A stretch of 64,000 nt of DNA from Acidobacteriota bacterium (GTDB lineage: Bacteria > Acidobacteriota > UBA4820 > DSQY01). The notes beneath the pieces are model-generated. The model was given only the letters and a program-made list of their open reading frames with translations, was not told the origin of the DNA and ran no database searches. The stretch lies in contig JAJYLT010000018.1 in the NCBI GenBank assembly GCA_021787565.1, positions 1 through 64,000 on the forward strand. The letters are read 5' to 3'. Made by a program: the position numbers and the translations under genes. The first letter of the stretch is position 1, and the number at the start of each line of letters is the position of its first letter. Shown here piece after piece: positions 27,341 to 36,291 of the stretch.

Positions 27341-29279
27341 GCTGCGACGGCTGGCGCTCCTGGCCTGCCTGTCGGCCGGCCTCGCCGTTTGGGGGGCGGA
27401 GCCCCCCTACCGCTACGCGAGGGAGGTGCGCGTCGAGAAAGCCGGGTGGATCAGGCTCCGTCTCCCCCTGGAGGTGCTCGACCGGCTCTCGGCGTCCGGG
27501 GAGGACCTGGCCCTCAGGGGTCCCGACGGCGCATCCGTCCCGCTTCTCCCCTGGACCGGTCCCGCCGAGCCGGCTCCGTCGGTCCGAAAGGCCGCCATGG
27601 TGGATGTCCGAGCGGACGGAGGCGGGTGGTGGGTCGAGGCGGACCTGGGGCCTGGGGAGCTTCGCCACCGAAGGGTGATCCTCGAGGTCCCCGGGACCGG
27701 GCTGGCCGAGAACGTGACCGTGGAAGGCTCGGCGGACGGCCGGAGCTGGACGGTCCTGACGAGGGGCTCCATCTTCCGGCTGGCGCCTGGTGCGGACAGC
27801 GCCAAGACCTCCCTCGAATATCCCCCCACGCGGGACCGCTACCTCCGCCTCTTCTGGCCCCAAGAGGCGGGATTCCCCCACTGGCGCAGGCTCTGGGTGG
27901 AGGACTGGCCCGATCGGACCGGCGAGTGGGCGGAGGATGCGGTGAGGCTGGATGCCGTGACCGCTCCCCCGGGGGAGTCCCGTTTCCGGTTTGACGTGCC
28001 CCGCGTTCCGCTCGCCGGCGCGGCCCTGGTCCTGGACATGGGTCTGCCGTTTCCGGTGCGGGCCAGGCTGCTGGTGGGGAGCGGGGGAGAGTGGCGCCCC
28101 ATATCGGAGGCGGCCCTCATGCCGGGCCGGGCACCGGTCCTGGGGCTGCAGGAGGGGGCGCTTCACCCCCCCGCCATGCTGGTGCTCGAAGCGGGGGGAT
28201 TCGCCCTCCCCGTTCTTCGGGGGGCGAAGCTGCGTCACCTCCCGCGCTACCTCCTCTTTCATGCGCCATCACCGGGATCCTTCACGCTGCTTTACGGAGC
28301 CGATGCGCCGGGCCCCTCGGGCCTGCTGGGCGGATTGCCCGAGCCGCCTCCCAGCTACGCGTCGGCGGAACCGGGCCCCGAACGGGAGCTGCCCCTGCCC
28401 GACCTCCCGGCGCCCTCCCTCGCGCTGGGCGCGCCTTTGCCCGACGGGCCCTTCGACCGGAGCTGGGCTGTGGAGGCCCCGGGAGCCACCAGCCTTCAGC
28501 TGGTGCACCTGGAGTTGCCGCCCCAGCTGTACGCCCGCGCTCGGCCGGACCTGGCCGACGTGCGGATAGCCTCCGCCGGGGCTCAGGTCCCCTACGTGCG
28601 CTGGTCCCCGCCGGGCGGCCGGGAGGTCCTCGACGAGCGTGGTCTCCGACCCGCCCCCGCGGGCGAAGCAGGGCGGAGCCAGATCCTCCTGGATCTGCCG
28701 GCGGAGCGGCTCCCCCTGACGGCCATGGAGCTCTCCGCCGCTCCCGTGCCCTTCACGAGACGGGTCTCCCTGCAGGTCCTTCTCCCCGCGGACCCCGAGG
28801 AGGGCGGGCGCGGTGAGGTCTGGCGGGGAGTGGACAGCGCCGTCTGGTCCTGTCCCGGCCCCGGGGACCTGCCCGCCCGCCTGCGCCTGAGGGCCGGTCC
28901 CGTGCCGGGAAAGAGGCTGCGGCTCCTCTTCGAGGACGCGGACAACGCACCTCTTCAGGCCGTGGACGTGGTCCTCTACGCGCGTAGCGACGTGTTGATC
29001 TTCCCGTGGCCCGGGACAGCCCCCGTGCGTCTGCTGGCCGGATCGGCGCGGCTGGGGCCGCCCGTCTACGACCTGGCGGCCTTCCGGGAAGGTCTGCCCC
29101 GACGGCCCTTCGCGGCCGCCCACGTCGTGGAGGCCGCCGGCCCGGTCTCCGGGGGTCCGCTGCGGGCGGACTCTTTCTGGAGGTGGCCCCTGCTCGCGGC
29201 GCTGGCCCTCTCGGTCGTGGTGCTCCTGGCGGTGCTCCGGCGAAGCCTGGGCCGAAGGCAGGATGGGGGAACACCCTAG
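27333..29279 (+). CDS. DUF3999 family exported protein with C-terminal anchor
   Basis: A 648-residue protein with a signal peptide (LRRLALLACLSAGLAVWGAEPP), a long beta-rich extracytoplasmic region (DGASVPLLPWTG, NVTVEGSADGRSW, RYLRLFWPQEAG, then a second repeat-like half) and one C-terminal TM helix (WRWPLLAALALSVVVLLAVLRR). Start GTG 27333 with GGAGG upstream overlaps the DUF2339 stop. Function unknown; it probably forms an envelope complex with the DUF2339 protein. Confidence 0.85.
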   Translation: MPRLRRLALLACLSAGLAVWGAEPPYRYAREVRVEKAGWIRLRLPLEVLDRLSASGEDLALRGPDGASVPLLPWTGPAEPAPSVRKAAMVDVRADGGGWWVEADLGPGELRHRRVILEVPGTGLAENVTVEGSADGRSWTVLTRGSIFRLAPGADSAKTSLEYPPTRDRYLRLFWPQEAGFPHWRRLWVEDWPDRTGEWAEDAVRLDAVTAPPGESRFRFDVPRVPLAGAALVLDMGLPFPVRARLLVGSGGEWRPISEAALMPGRAPVLGLQEGALHPPAMLVLEAGGFALPVLRGAKLRHLPRYLLFHAPSPGSFTLLYGADAPGPSGLLGGLPEPPPSYASAEPGPERELPLPDLPAPSLALGAPLPDGPFDRSWAVEAPGATSLQLVHLELPPQLYARARPDLADVRIASAGAQVPYVRWSPPGGREVLDERGLRPAPAGEAGRSQILLDLPAERLPLTAMELSAAPVPFTRRVSLQVLLPADPEEGGRGEVWRGVDSAVWSCPGPGDLPARLRLRAGPVPGKRLRLLFEDADNAPLQAVDVVLYARSDVLIFPWPGTAPVRLLAGSARLGPPVYDLAAFREGLPRRPFAAAHVVEAAGPVSGGPLRADSFWRWPLLAALALSVVVLLAVLRRSLGRRQDGGTP

Positions 29280-29369
29280 CCGGCGCGCCGCGGGATGGTA
29301 GACAATGGGCCGGGTCCCTCAAGCGCGGGGGCATCGGGTCAGCGAGAGGGAACACCAAGGAGCAGCGGG

Positions 29370-29543
29370 ATGGACCTGCAGTCCCTATTGAAGCCGTTGG
29401 AGGAGAGCCTGGGCGACCTCTACGAGTGGTTCAGCCGGCTCTTCGAGGAGGACGAGGAGGCGGCCAGCCTCTTCTACAGGAGCCTGCTCGACTTTGCCGA
29501 CCGGCGGGGGAAGCCCTTCGCGGCCGGGGAGGACCGATCATGA
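29370..29543 (+). CDS. Small acidic helical protein (ferritin-like fragment?)
   Basis: 57 residues, beginning MDLQSLLKPLEESLGDLYEW after AAGGAG. The LYEWFSRLFEEDEEAASLFYRSLLDFAD segment resembles the first helix pair of rubrerythrin-like ferritin domains, but the rest of that fold is missing. The TGA overlaps the rmlB ATG (ATGA), so it is co-translated. Function unknown; it may be a small stand-alone adaptor. Confidence 0.65.
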   Translation: MDLQSLLKPLEESLGDLYEWFSRLFEEDEEAASLFYRSLLDFADRRGKPFAAGEDRS

Positions 29544-30589
29544 AGACGCTGCTCGTGACGGGCGGGGCCGGGTTCATCGGCAGCAATTTCGTGCGGATGG
29601 CCCTCTCGGAGCACGCCGGACGGCGGGTCGTGGTCCTGGATGGCCTGACCTACGCGGGGAACCTCGAAAATCTGGAGGGGCTTCAAGAGCTTTACCCGGA
29701 ACGCTATCGCTTCGTCCGGGCGGACGTGACGGACGCGCAAGCGCTGGCCTCCCTCTTCGCCGAAGAGGCCGTGGAGGAGGTGGTCCACTTCGCCGCCGAG
29801 AGCCACGTGGACCGCTCCATCCTCGGCCCCATGGCCTTCGTGAAGACCAACGTGATGGGGACAGCCACCCTGCTCGAAGCGGCCCGTCAGGCGTGGGGCG
29901 ACGGCCGCGGGCGCTACCTCCAGGTCTCCACGGACGAGGTCTATGGCGCCCTCGGCGACGCCGGCGCCTTTACGGAGGAAACCCCCCTCGATCCCTCCTC
30001 CCCCTATTCGGCGAGCAAGGCCGGAGCCGACCACCTCGTGCTGGCCTACCACCGGACCTACGGCATGCACACCCTCATCACCCGGTGCTGCAACAACTAC
30101 GGACCCTACCAGTTTCCCGAGAAGCTGATCCCCTTCATGATCGCCCGTATGGTCTCGGGCGACACCCTCCCGGTCTACGGCCGGGGAGAGAACGTGCGGG
30201 ACTGGATCCACGTGGACGACCACAATCGCGGCGTCTTCCTCGCCCTGGAGAAGAGCGGGCCGGGTCAGGTGTACAACCTGGGGGCCCGGTGCGAACTCCG
30301 CAACATCGATCTGGTCAGGGCGCTGATCCGCGAGGTGGCCGCGCAGACGGGCCGGGACCCGGTCGAGCTGGAGAGGCGCCTCGCCTTCGTGCAGGACCGC
30401 CCCGGCCACGACTGGCGGTACGCCATCGACCCTTCCAAGGCGGTGCGGGAGCTGGGCTTTCGGCCCCGCGTCGCCTTCGAGGAGGGGCTAGGATCCACCG
30501 TCGCCTGGTACCTGGCCCACGAGGGATGGTGGCGCCGCATCGTCAGCGGCGAATACCTCGAGTACGTCCGAAAGCAGTACGGGGCGTAG
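29540..30589 (+). CDS. rmlB: dTDP-glucose 4,6-dehydratase
   Basis: Second step of dTDP-rhamnose synthesis. The 349-residue protein has GGAGFIGSNFVRMAL (NAD binding), FAAESHVDRSI, the catalytic VSTDEVYG (Thr-Asp-Glu), PYSASKAGADHLVLAY (Tyr and Lys), CCNNYGPYQFPEKLIP and RDWIHVDDHNRGV. Start ATG 29540 overlaps the small ORF; the upstream frame is a shadow of DUF3999. It completes the rhamnose set of the locus. Confidence 0.96.
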   Translation: MKTLLVTGGAGFIGSNFVRMALSEHAGRRVVVLDGLTYAGNLENLEGLQELYPERYRFVRADVTDAQALASLFAEEAVEEVVHFAAESHVDRSILGPMAFVKTNVMGTATLLEAARQAWGDGRGRYLQVSTDEVYGALGDAGAFTEETPLDPSSPYSASKAGADHLVLAYHRTYGMHTLITRCCNNYGPYQFPEKLIPFMIARMVSGDTLPVYGRGENVRDWIHVDDHNRGVFLALEKSGPGQVYNLGARCELRNIDLVRALIREVAAQTGRDPVELERRLAFVQDRPGHDWRYAIDPSKAVRELGFRPRVAFEEGLGSTVAWYLAHEGWWRRIVSGEYLEYVRKQYGA

Positions 30590-30593
30590 AGGG

Positions 30594-31694
30594 GTGAGAA
30601 CGCTCAGCCAGAACCCGGGCCCGCGGGGCACGAACGAGATCGGCGACGACCCCGCTTCTTCGGTGGGCGGCGGCCGGCCATCGAGAGCCATCTCCCACCT
30701 CCTCGTCACGGGGGGAGGCGGCTTCGTCGGAGGGAACCTGGTCCGGATGGTGTTGCGGGAGAGGCCGGCTTGGCGCGTCACGGTTTTCGACAGTCTGGGC
30801 GGCCGGCTTTCGACGCCCGTCCTCGACGGCCTGAGGGAGGCCCATCCGGGGCGATTCCGGCTGGTACGGGAGCGGATCACGGAGGGCGGCTCGCTCCGGC
30901 GCCTCCTCCGCGACGATGGCGTGGACGCGGTGGTTCACGCGGCCGCGCGGAACCCCTCCGGGTCCGGAGTGGGAGATCCGGTGTCCTTCGCCGAGATCAA
31001 CGTTCTGGGGACCGCCGCCGTTCTGGAGGCCGCACGGGCGGCGTGGAAGGAGGGGCAGGGCACCTTCGTGCACCTCTCCTCCTACGAGATCTTCGGCTCC
31101 CACCCCGAGGGCCTCTTCACCGAGCGCTCGCCCCTCAATCCGTCCACCCCTTACGCGGCCAGCAAGGCCGCGGCGGACGAGCTGACGCTGGCCTATCACC
31201 GCACCTACGGCATGCGGACCCTGGTCACGCGCACGACCAACATCTACGGCCCCTACCAGTCTTCGGACAAGCTCATCCCCTCCATCGCCCTGCGGGTCCG
31301 CGACCGCAAGCCCCTGCCGGTCTTCGGGACGGGAGAGAACCGGCGGGATTGGATTCACGTGGACGACCACAACCGGGGCGTCCTGCTGGCCATGGAGAGG
31401 GGAGGCGCCGGCAGGGTCTACCCACTCGGCGCCCGGTGCGAGCGGACCAACCTGGAGCTGGTGAGGGAGGTGGCACGGTGCTCGGCCCGCATCCTGGGGT
31501 TCGACGAGGAGGAGGCGGAGGCGCTGATCGCCTTCGCCCCCGACCGGGAGGCGCACGACGCGCGCCGCGCCCTCGATCCCGCTACCTCCGAATCGGAGCT
31601 GGGCTTCGCGGCCCGCATCCCCTTTGCCGACGGGCTGCAAGAGGCCGTGCGCACCACCCTGCTGGACACGGGAGCCCCGGCGGTTATACGCTGA
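30594..31694 (+). CDS. Divergent RmlB paralogue (NAD-dependent epimerase/dehydratase family)
   Basis: A 366-residue protein aligned along its length with rmlB just upstream (GGGGFVGGNLVRMVL, TNIYGPYQSSDKLIP, RDWIHVDDHNRGV, LGARCERTNLELVREV). The Tyr and Lys are kept (PYAASKAAADEL), but the catalytic Thr-Asp-Glu triplet has become Ser-Tyr-Glu in LSSYEIFG, so the dehydratase acid is lost. It probably arose by tandem duplication and acquired another activity, such as epimerase or reductase, or none. Start GTG 30594 is uncertain because the ribosome site is close. Confidence 0.8.
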   Translation: MRTLSQNPGPRGTNEIGDDPASSVGGGRPSRAISHLLVTGGGGFVGGNLVRMVLRERPAWRVTVFDSLGGRLSTPVLDGLREAHPGRFRLVRERITEGGSLRRLLRDDGVDAVVHAAARNPSGSGVGDPVSFAEINVLGTAAVLEAARAAWKEGQGTFVHLSSYEIFGSHPEGLFTERSPLNPSTPYAASKAAADELTLAYHRTYGMRTLVTRTTNIYGPYQSSDKLIPSIALRVRDRKPLPVFGTGENRRDWIHVDDHNRGVLLAMERGGAGRVYPLGARCERTNLELVREVARCSARILGFDEEEAEALIAFAPDREAHDARRALDPATSESELGFAARIPFADGLQEAVRTTLLDTGAPAVIR

Positions 31695-31749
31695 GGAGCG
31701 CCCCTTCCCGGGGCCTCGTCGGTTGCGGAAGCGGCGATCGAGGGCGGCC

Positions 31750-32193
31750 ATGAGCGTACCGGACGACAGCGGACTTCAGGAGCCAAGGAGCGGGGAACCC
31801 TCCAAGGAAGACCAGGTGCGGGGCGCCGTGGACGGGTTGATGGCCGCCTACAGGGACGGCGATCCAGACCTGGGCGAGGCCTACGCCCACCTGCCCACCA
31901 CCGAGATCATCGAGTGGAAGGGGCTCGCCAATATCTGGCACGCCAGCATCGACGAATTCAGGGAGACGGTGGAGGCCCACCGCGAGGAGCCCATCGCCCA
32001 GGAATCGGTGGAGGAGCGGATCGAATGGCTCTCCCCCCTCACGGCCCTGGTCCGGCGGAAGGTGCGCACCACCCTGCCCGACGGCCGATTTTTCGAATCC
32101 CCGGCCCTCTTCGTGGTGACACCCGATCGGAGCGGCACCTTCAAGGTGACCATGAGCTGGTGGGGCGCCTTCCCCGACTGGTTCCAGGGGTAG
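31750..32193 (+). CDS. NTF2/SnoaL-like small protein
   Basis: 147 residues. An acidic N-terminal tail is followed by one compact domain (VDGLMAAYRDGDPDLGEAY to KVTMSWWGAFPDWFQG) resembling the SnoaL/DUF4440 alpha+beta barrel. No signal peptide or catalytic motif stands out. ATG 31750 is the only start that avoids the intergenic-looking upstream frame. Function unknown. Confidence 0.65.
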   Translation: MSVPDDSGLQEPRSGEPSKEDQVRGAVDGLMAAYRDGDPDLGEAYAHLPTTEIIEWKGLANIWHASIDEFRETVEAHREEPIAQESVEERIEWLSPLTALVRRKVRTTLPDGRFFESPALFVVTPDRSGTFKVTMSWWGAFPDWFQG

Positions 32194-32529
32194 GGGGGAG
32201 GCGGCAGGGGGAAGGCGAAAGAAACCTTCACCACCGGGGGGCGCGGCGGGTGGTGAGGTGAGTATGTGAGTAGGTGAGTAGGTGAGTGGGGAAAGAACCC
32301 ATTCTCTGCGTTTTGCGTCTCGTTTTTCGCGTTTCGACTCTTTGCTCCTCACTTCCCACTTCCCACTTCAGGGAGCGGAGAGGAGAAAGGGCAAGCTCTT
32401 GGTCGGCGTTCATCCGCTCTCCACCCTCAACCGCTTCATTAGAAAGGCGGGACATGGGCTTCGAAGGCCTGCCTACATCCTCACCGCCTCATTGCCGCAT
32501 CACCTCATCTCCGCAATCGTCTAGCCCCC
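32194..32529. repeat. Spacer with GTGAGTAG array and word-like repeats
   Basis: No gene seen. GTGAGTAGGTGAGTAGG units at about 32250-32290 are followed by TTTTGCGTCTCGTTTTTCGCG and CACTTCCCACTTCCCACTTC runs. Confidence 0.55.
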
Positions 32530-32653
32530 ATGTTCGGCTATGAGGTCCTCTTCGTTCACGGCGCGTGGGAGGGCCCCTGGTGGATCTTCGACAGTTCGTT
32601 TTCGCAACTCGTTCTGCCGCAACGAGATAGGAGCGGCGAAAAAGTCGTTGGCA

Positions 32654-34378
32654 CTACGCTGTGGAAATCTTTGAGGGTAGGGCCGGCGGCTTCCCAGGTG
32701 GTGCAGCAGGCAGGCCTTCCTGCCGGATGGTGGGGGGCAGGGCGACTCCGGCCGCCTGGAAGACCTTGCCGCAGGTCCCGGCGGCTTCGCGCCGCAGGAC
32801 GAAGCGCTTTCCCTGGTGGATGACCTCGGTCTCGTCCAGGGCCTCCAGGTCCGTGATGATCCTCGCCCACTCCAGCTTCTGGCCCTTCTTGCCGAGCCGG
32901 TCCATGAGTTCCTTCTTCAGGACGAGAGCCAGGAAGGAGCAGAAGACGTGGCCGCGGATCGTGTCGTCCACCTTGTGGTAGATGGGGCGCGTCTCGATCA
33001 GGGTCTTCGCGGTCCGGAACAGGTCCTCTACGTCCCACAACCGCTTGTACTGGAGCGCCACCTCCTCTGGCGAGAGCGAGGTGTTCGTCACCAGCACGTA
33101 CTTTCCGTCGTACCGGGCTTCGCGCTCGGCCTTCTCCCAGTCGATCTCGAAGGTGTTCCCGGAGGGGGTCTTGAGGTACTTGCGGAAGCCCTTGTTCCCG
33201 ACGAGCGCCTTGTCGCCTGACTTCAGCGCCTCCTGGAGGCCATCGAGGATGGCCTGCCTCACGGCCCTGTCCCTCGCCGCCTCGTTCTCGTTCAGGCACA
33301 CCACGTACCGGCGGCCCCGGGCCTCGACACCCTTGACCTTCAGGGGCGCCCGGTCCCATTCCACGTCCTCGCGGGCCACCTCGTGGTACCGGCCCGCCCG
33401 GGAGAGCACCTCCTCCCTCACCACTTTCACGAGCCTCAGGCGGGCACCCAGGATGAACTCCACCTCGGGGTAGAGCCCCTCCAGGGCGATCAGGGTCTTC
33501 TCGCTGACCATGCCCCTGTCCGAGACGATGCACACCCTCCCGATCTTGAAGCGCTCCCTCATGCGCATCAGGACCGGTAGCAGCGTCTTGACATCCGCGG
33601 TGTTGCCCGGCCACATCTCGCAGCAGATGGGGCGGCCCTCCTGATCCATCGCCACCCCCGCCACCATCTGCGGCAGGTCCGGCCGGTGGTCCTTGCTGAA
33701 CCCAAGCTGACCGATGCTCTCTCCCCCGTGCCCCTCGAAGTACAGGGAAGTCGTGTCGAAGAAGGTCATGCTGAGGGAGGTGTAGAGGTGCCGCCTCCTC
33801 TCGAAGAGCGCCTCCTCGATGAGGTCCTTGCGGCACCTCGGGGCCAGCGGGGGCTCGGCTCCCGGCTTCTCATCCTGCTGGCCCTCCGGGAGCGGCTCGC
33901 CCAGGAAGCCCATGGCCCGGTAGGCGTGGTGGAGCTGGAGGCCCCCGGCGCCGGGAATCCGGTAGCCGCCCTTCCAGTAGTCCGCCGAGCGGTCCGAGCC
34001 GGAGACCACGAGGCGGTGCAGAACAGTCAGGAAGACGGCCCGTTCCACGTCGAAGGAGAACCGTCTGCCACGGAGGGCGGCCTCGACGGCGGCCTTGCAG
34101 CCCGTCTCCTCCCAGAGCCGGGAGAAGACCATCGGTGAGCCGATGCGCCAGCCGCCGACCTGAGGGATCTCCCCATGGGCGTGGGCGGAGAGGACCATGA
34201 CCTTCTCGGAGAACTTGGAGCCGGACAGGAGGAGCCCGTCGAGCTTGCCCTGGGTGGCGAGTTCGTCCATCCGGCCGAGGGTGGCCAGGACCCGCTGCCG
34301 CGGCTTCCCGCCCTCACGGTAGCTCTCCGCGATCTGGAGGTAGGTGATGTGCCCGGCGACCTTCTTGCGGAAGAACAC
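32654..34378 (-). CDS. IS1634 family transposase
   Basis: A 574-residue DDE transposase. Segments include MFFRKKVAGHITYLQIAESY, FFDTTSLYFEG (first Asp), CIVSDRGMVS (second Asp) and the YKRLWDVEDLFRTAKTL helix (Tyr-Arg-Glu region with the last acidic residue). The length is normal and the frame is intact, so the element may still be active. Start GTG 34378 has GGAGG upstream and a good promoter behind it. Confidence 0.95.
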   Translation of the reverse strand: MFFRKKVAGHITYLQIAESYREGGKPRQRVLATLGRMDELATQGKLDGLLLSGSKFSEKVMVLSAHAHGEIPQVGGWRIGSPMVFSRLWEETGCKAAVEAALRGRRFSFDVERAVFLTVLHRLVVSGSDRSADYWKGGYRIPGAGGLQLHHAYRAMGFLGEPLPEGQQDEKPGAEPPLAPRCRKDLIEEALFERRRHLYTSLSMTFFDTTSLYFEGHGGESIGQLGFSKDHRPDLPQMVAGVAMDQEGRPICCEMWPGNTADVKTLLPVLMRMRERFKIGRVCIVSDRGMVSEKTLIALEGLYPEVEFILGARLRLVKVVREEVLSRAGRYHEVAREDVEWDRAPLKVKGVEARGRRYVVCLNENEAARDRAVRQAILDGLQEALKSGDKALVGNKGFRKYLKTPSGNTFEIDWEKAEREARYDGKYVLVTNTSLSPEEVALQYKRLWDVEDLFRTAKTLIETRPIYHKVDDTIRGHVFCSFLALVLKKELMDRLGKKGQKLEWARIITDLEALDETEVIHQGKRFVLRREAAGTCGKVFQAAGVALPPTIRQEGLPAAPPGKPPALPSKISTA

Positions 34379-34398
34379 GGCGCCTCCTGGACACTACC

Positions 34399-34427
34399 AA
34401 TATAGTGCAGTGAGCATATATAGTCAA
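34399..34427 (-). promoter_or_regulatory. Promoter of the transposase gene
   Basis: On the minus strand: TTGACT, 17-base spacer, TATATT, about 20 bases before the GTG start. The AT-rich box contrasts with the GC-rich surroundings. Confidence 0.75.
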
Positions 34428-35317
34428 GTATATCTGTTAAGTCTTGGCACTACGCTTTGCGGATTTTCCTGGAACGATGCAGCAATGACAAGGGTGTCAC
34501 CTCGGGAGGGTGGCCCAAACTGTAGAAGATCCACCTGGGCCTTTTCGCCCTGGAGCGCCTACCTGGCCGAGGGCGGCTGGGGCGTCCGGTCGCTCACTCT
34601 GCCCGGCCACGGGCCCGGCGACGAGGCCAGCCACTACGGGCTCGGCGACTACGTGGAGTCCCTGGAGGAGGGCGTCTGGGACCCCAGCCGCACGGTGCTC
34701 GTGGGCCACAGCCTCGGCGGGTGGCTCATCCTCAAGTATCTCGAGGAGCACCAGGTGGCGGCCAGCGTCCTGCTGGCGCCCGTACCCGAATCCGGCTTCC
34801 CCCTGAGGACGCAAAAGGCCCTGTTGAAACTGGCCCCGTGGGACACGGCGGCCTGCCTGCTCCTGGGCCGCCCGCCGGTGCTCGATGATACCTCCGTGGT
34901 CCGCCGCACCACCTTCCTGCCCGACACTCCTGAAGAGGTGGTCCAAAGGTTCATGGAGCGCTGCGTGGCCGAGAGCCCGAGGGTCATTCGCGCCCTCTCG
35001 CTGATGCGCTGGGCCCCCCGGGCGCCCCATCGCGTCCGGAGGAGGCGGCTGCGCGCCATGCAGAAGGGGCGCCCCCACCTGCTGCTCGCGGCCGAACGGG
35101 ACTTCTTCTTCCTGCCCGGGGAGCTCACCTCCACCGCCGCACTGCTGGGAGCCGACACCTGGATGCTGAAGGGAAGCCCGCACGGCTTTCCCGTCCTCGA
35201 CGAGGATCGGGCCGTCATCGGCGGGCTGGAGGGGTGGCTCCGCCGCCACCTCGCATCGGAGACGGCAGACCCCCTAAAGTCATGAAAAGGCTCGGCCGGC
35301 GGACCTTCCCGGCCGGT

Positions 35318-35346
35318 TTGACGGGAGGCCGCGGCGGGCCTATAAT
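35318..35346 (+). promoter_or_regulatory. Consensus-like sigma-70 promoter
   Basis: TTGACG, 17-base spacer, TATAAT, about 90 bases upstream of the exported DUF3887-like gene. Confidence 0.8.
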
Positions 35347-35434
35347 GGGATGGTCCAAGGCGGCCTTGGGTGCGCACGGGAATTCCCCGAGGCTGCGTTG
35401 GTTTTTTTATTCGTGCTCTAAGGAGGACTTTGGT

Positions 35435-35986
35435 ATGAAACTTGGTTCCGTCACTAGCCGAGTCTTGGTCGTGGCCACCTGCCTGTTGGTCGCGTGTGGG
35501 CTCTGGGCGCAGGCCCAGAACATCGCCGTCAGCAAGGCCGACGAGTTCATTCAGCTCCTCCAGAAGGGGGATTACGAGGGTGCCTACCAGCGTGTTGATT
35601 CGAACCTGGGCTTCAAGACCAACGCCCAGAAGTGGCAGCAGGTGTGGCAGCAGCTCGTGACGAAGGCGGGGCCCTTCGTGAAGATGAAGCAGGCCAAGAT
35701 GGAACAGAAGGGTGGCTACTTCATCGTGACTCAGGTGGCGGAGTTCCAGAAGGGGCACGTGGACATCAAGGTGGCCCTCGATAACAGCATGCGCGTGGCG
35801 GATTTCGCCTTCGCCAACCACAAGGGCGCCGCTCCCGACGCCTCAGCGGGCGCCAGCGGAGGCAGCCCCAGCCCCCAGACTTCCAGTGTGGCGCAGCCTT
35901 CCGCCGCCGATCAGGCTTCCAAGGCTCCGGCTGGCCAGCAGGGATCGAGTCCTTCCCCCACCGCCAGCTCCGCCTCGCCCAACTGA
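35435..35986 (+). CDS. Exported DUF3887-like protein with a low-complexity tail
   Basis: 183 residues after AAGGAGG. The signal sequence (VLVVATCLLVACGLWAQAQ) could be a lipobox (LVAC) or an ordinary cleavage site after AQA. One alpha+beta domain (DEFIQLLQKGDYEGAYQRVD to NSMRVADFAFANH) resembles DUF3887/DUF4019 proteins. The tail is Ser/Ala/Pro/Gln rich (about 55 residues) and probably disordered. It has its own promoter and terminator, so it is monocistronic. Function unknown. Confidence 0.8.
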   Translation: MKLGSVTSRVLVVATCLLVACGLWAQAQNIAVSKADEFIQLLQKGDYEGAYQRVDSNLGFKTNAQKWQQVWQQLVTKAGPFVKMKQAKMEQKGGYFIVTQVAEFQKGHVDIKVALDNSMRVADFAFANHKGAAPDASAGASGGSPSPQTSSVAQPSAADQASKAPAGQQGSSPSPTASSASPN

Positions 35987-36016
35987 TCGAGCGATCTTCC
36001 CTGATCGGTTCATCCC

Positions 36017-36050
36017 CATCCCCCGCTCCGGCCGCGCCGGGCGGGGGATG
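36017..36050 (+). terminator. Terminator-like hairpin
   Basis: CATCCCCCGC (36017-36026) and GCGGGGGATG (36041-36050) form a perfect 10 bp stem, with CCGGC/GCCGG pairing inside the loop, 31 bases after the stop at 35986. Confidence 0.65.
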
Positions 36051-36291
36051 TCGCTTTGGGGCGAGACGCGTGGCACCATGAACGGAGGATAGACCGATTA
36101 CCGGACTTCTCCCGCATTGCCGCTGGGGACAGGGGGCAAGGGACAGGGGAGAAGAGGGACGGGACCGCGGATGGAGAGCGCTCCTACGCACGAGGGGGTA
36201 GGGCGGCCTTTTTCACTCGCCGTTTGCTTCTCCATTCGCGATCCAAATCCTTCGTGTCTTGGTGGCTTGGTGGTGAATCCTTCCTCCGTTT

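Larger units (their letters stand above)
32581..34533 (-). mobile_element. IS1634-type (IS4 superfamily) insertion sequence
   Basis: Terminal inverted repeats TGGATCTTCGACAGTT (left) and the complement of AACTGTAGAAGATCCA (right), one mismatch, bound 1953 bp. CCTGG lies directly outside both ends (32576-32580 and 34534-34538), a 5 bp target duplication. It encodes one transposase. TTGGCACTACGCT occurs as a direct subterminal repeat at 32648 and 34444. Confidence 0.9.
32530..35285 (+). pseudogene. Alpha/beta-hydrolase gene split by an IS1634-type insertion
   Basis: The first 17 codons (MFGYEVLFVHGAWEGPW, 32530-32580) and the rest from 34539 (AFSPWSAYLAEGGWGVRSL...) join in frame when the 1953 bp element and one CCTGG copy are removed, giving a 265-residue hydrolase. 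FVHGAW is the oxyanion region, VGHSLGGW carries the nucleophile serine, and the C-terminal LKGSPHGFPVLDE supplies the catalytic His. A long ORF over the 3' part (from 34344) takes its N-terminus from inside the element and should not be annotated as a hydrolase start. Confidence 0.9.

Noticed and set aside
32648-34456. TTGGCACTACGCT direct repeats as the target duplication of the insertion sequence
   Set aside because: They lie inside the inverted ends; CCTGG outside the ends restores the hydrolase frame exactly.
34344-35285. Hydrolase gene starting at ATG 34344
   Set aside because: Its first 65 codons come from the insertion sequence; the true N-terminus is at 32530.
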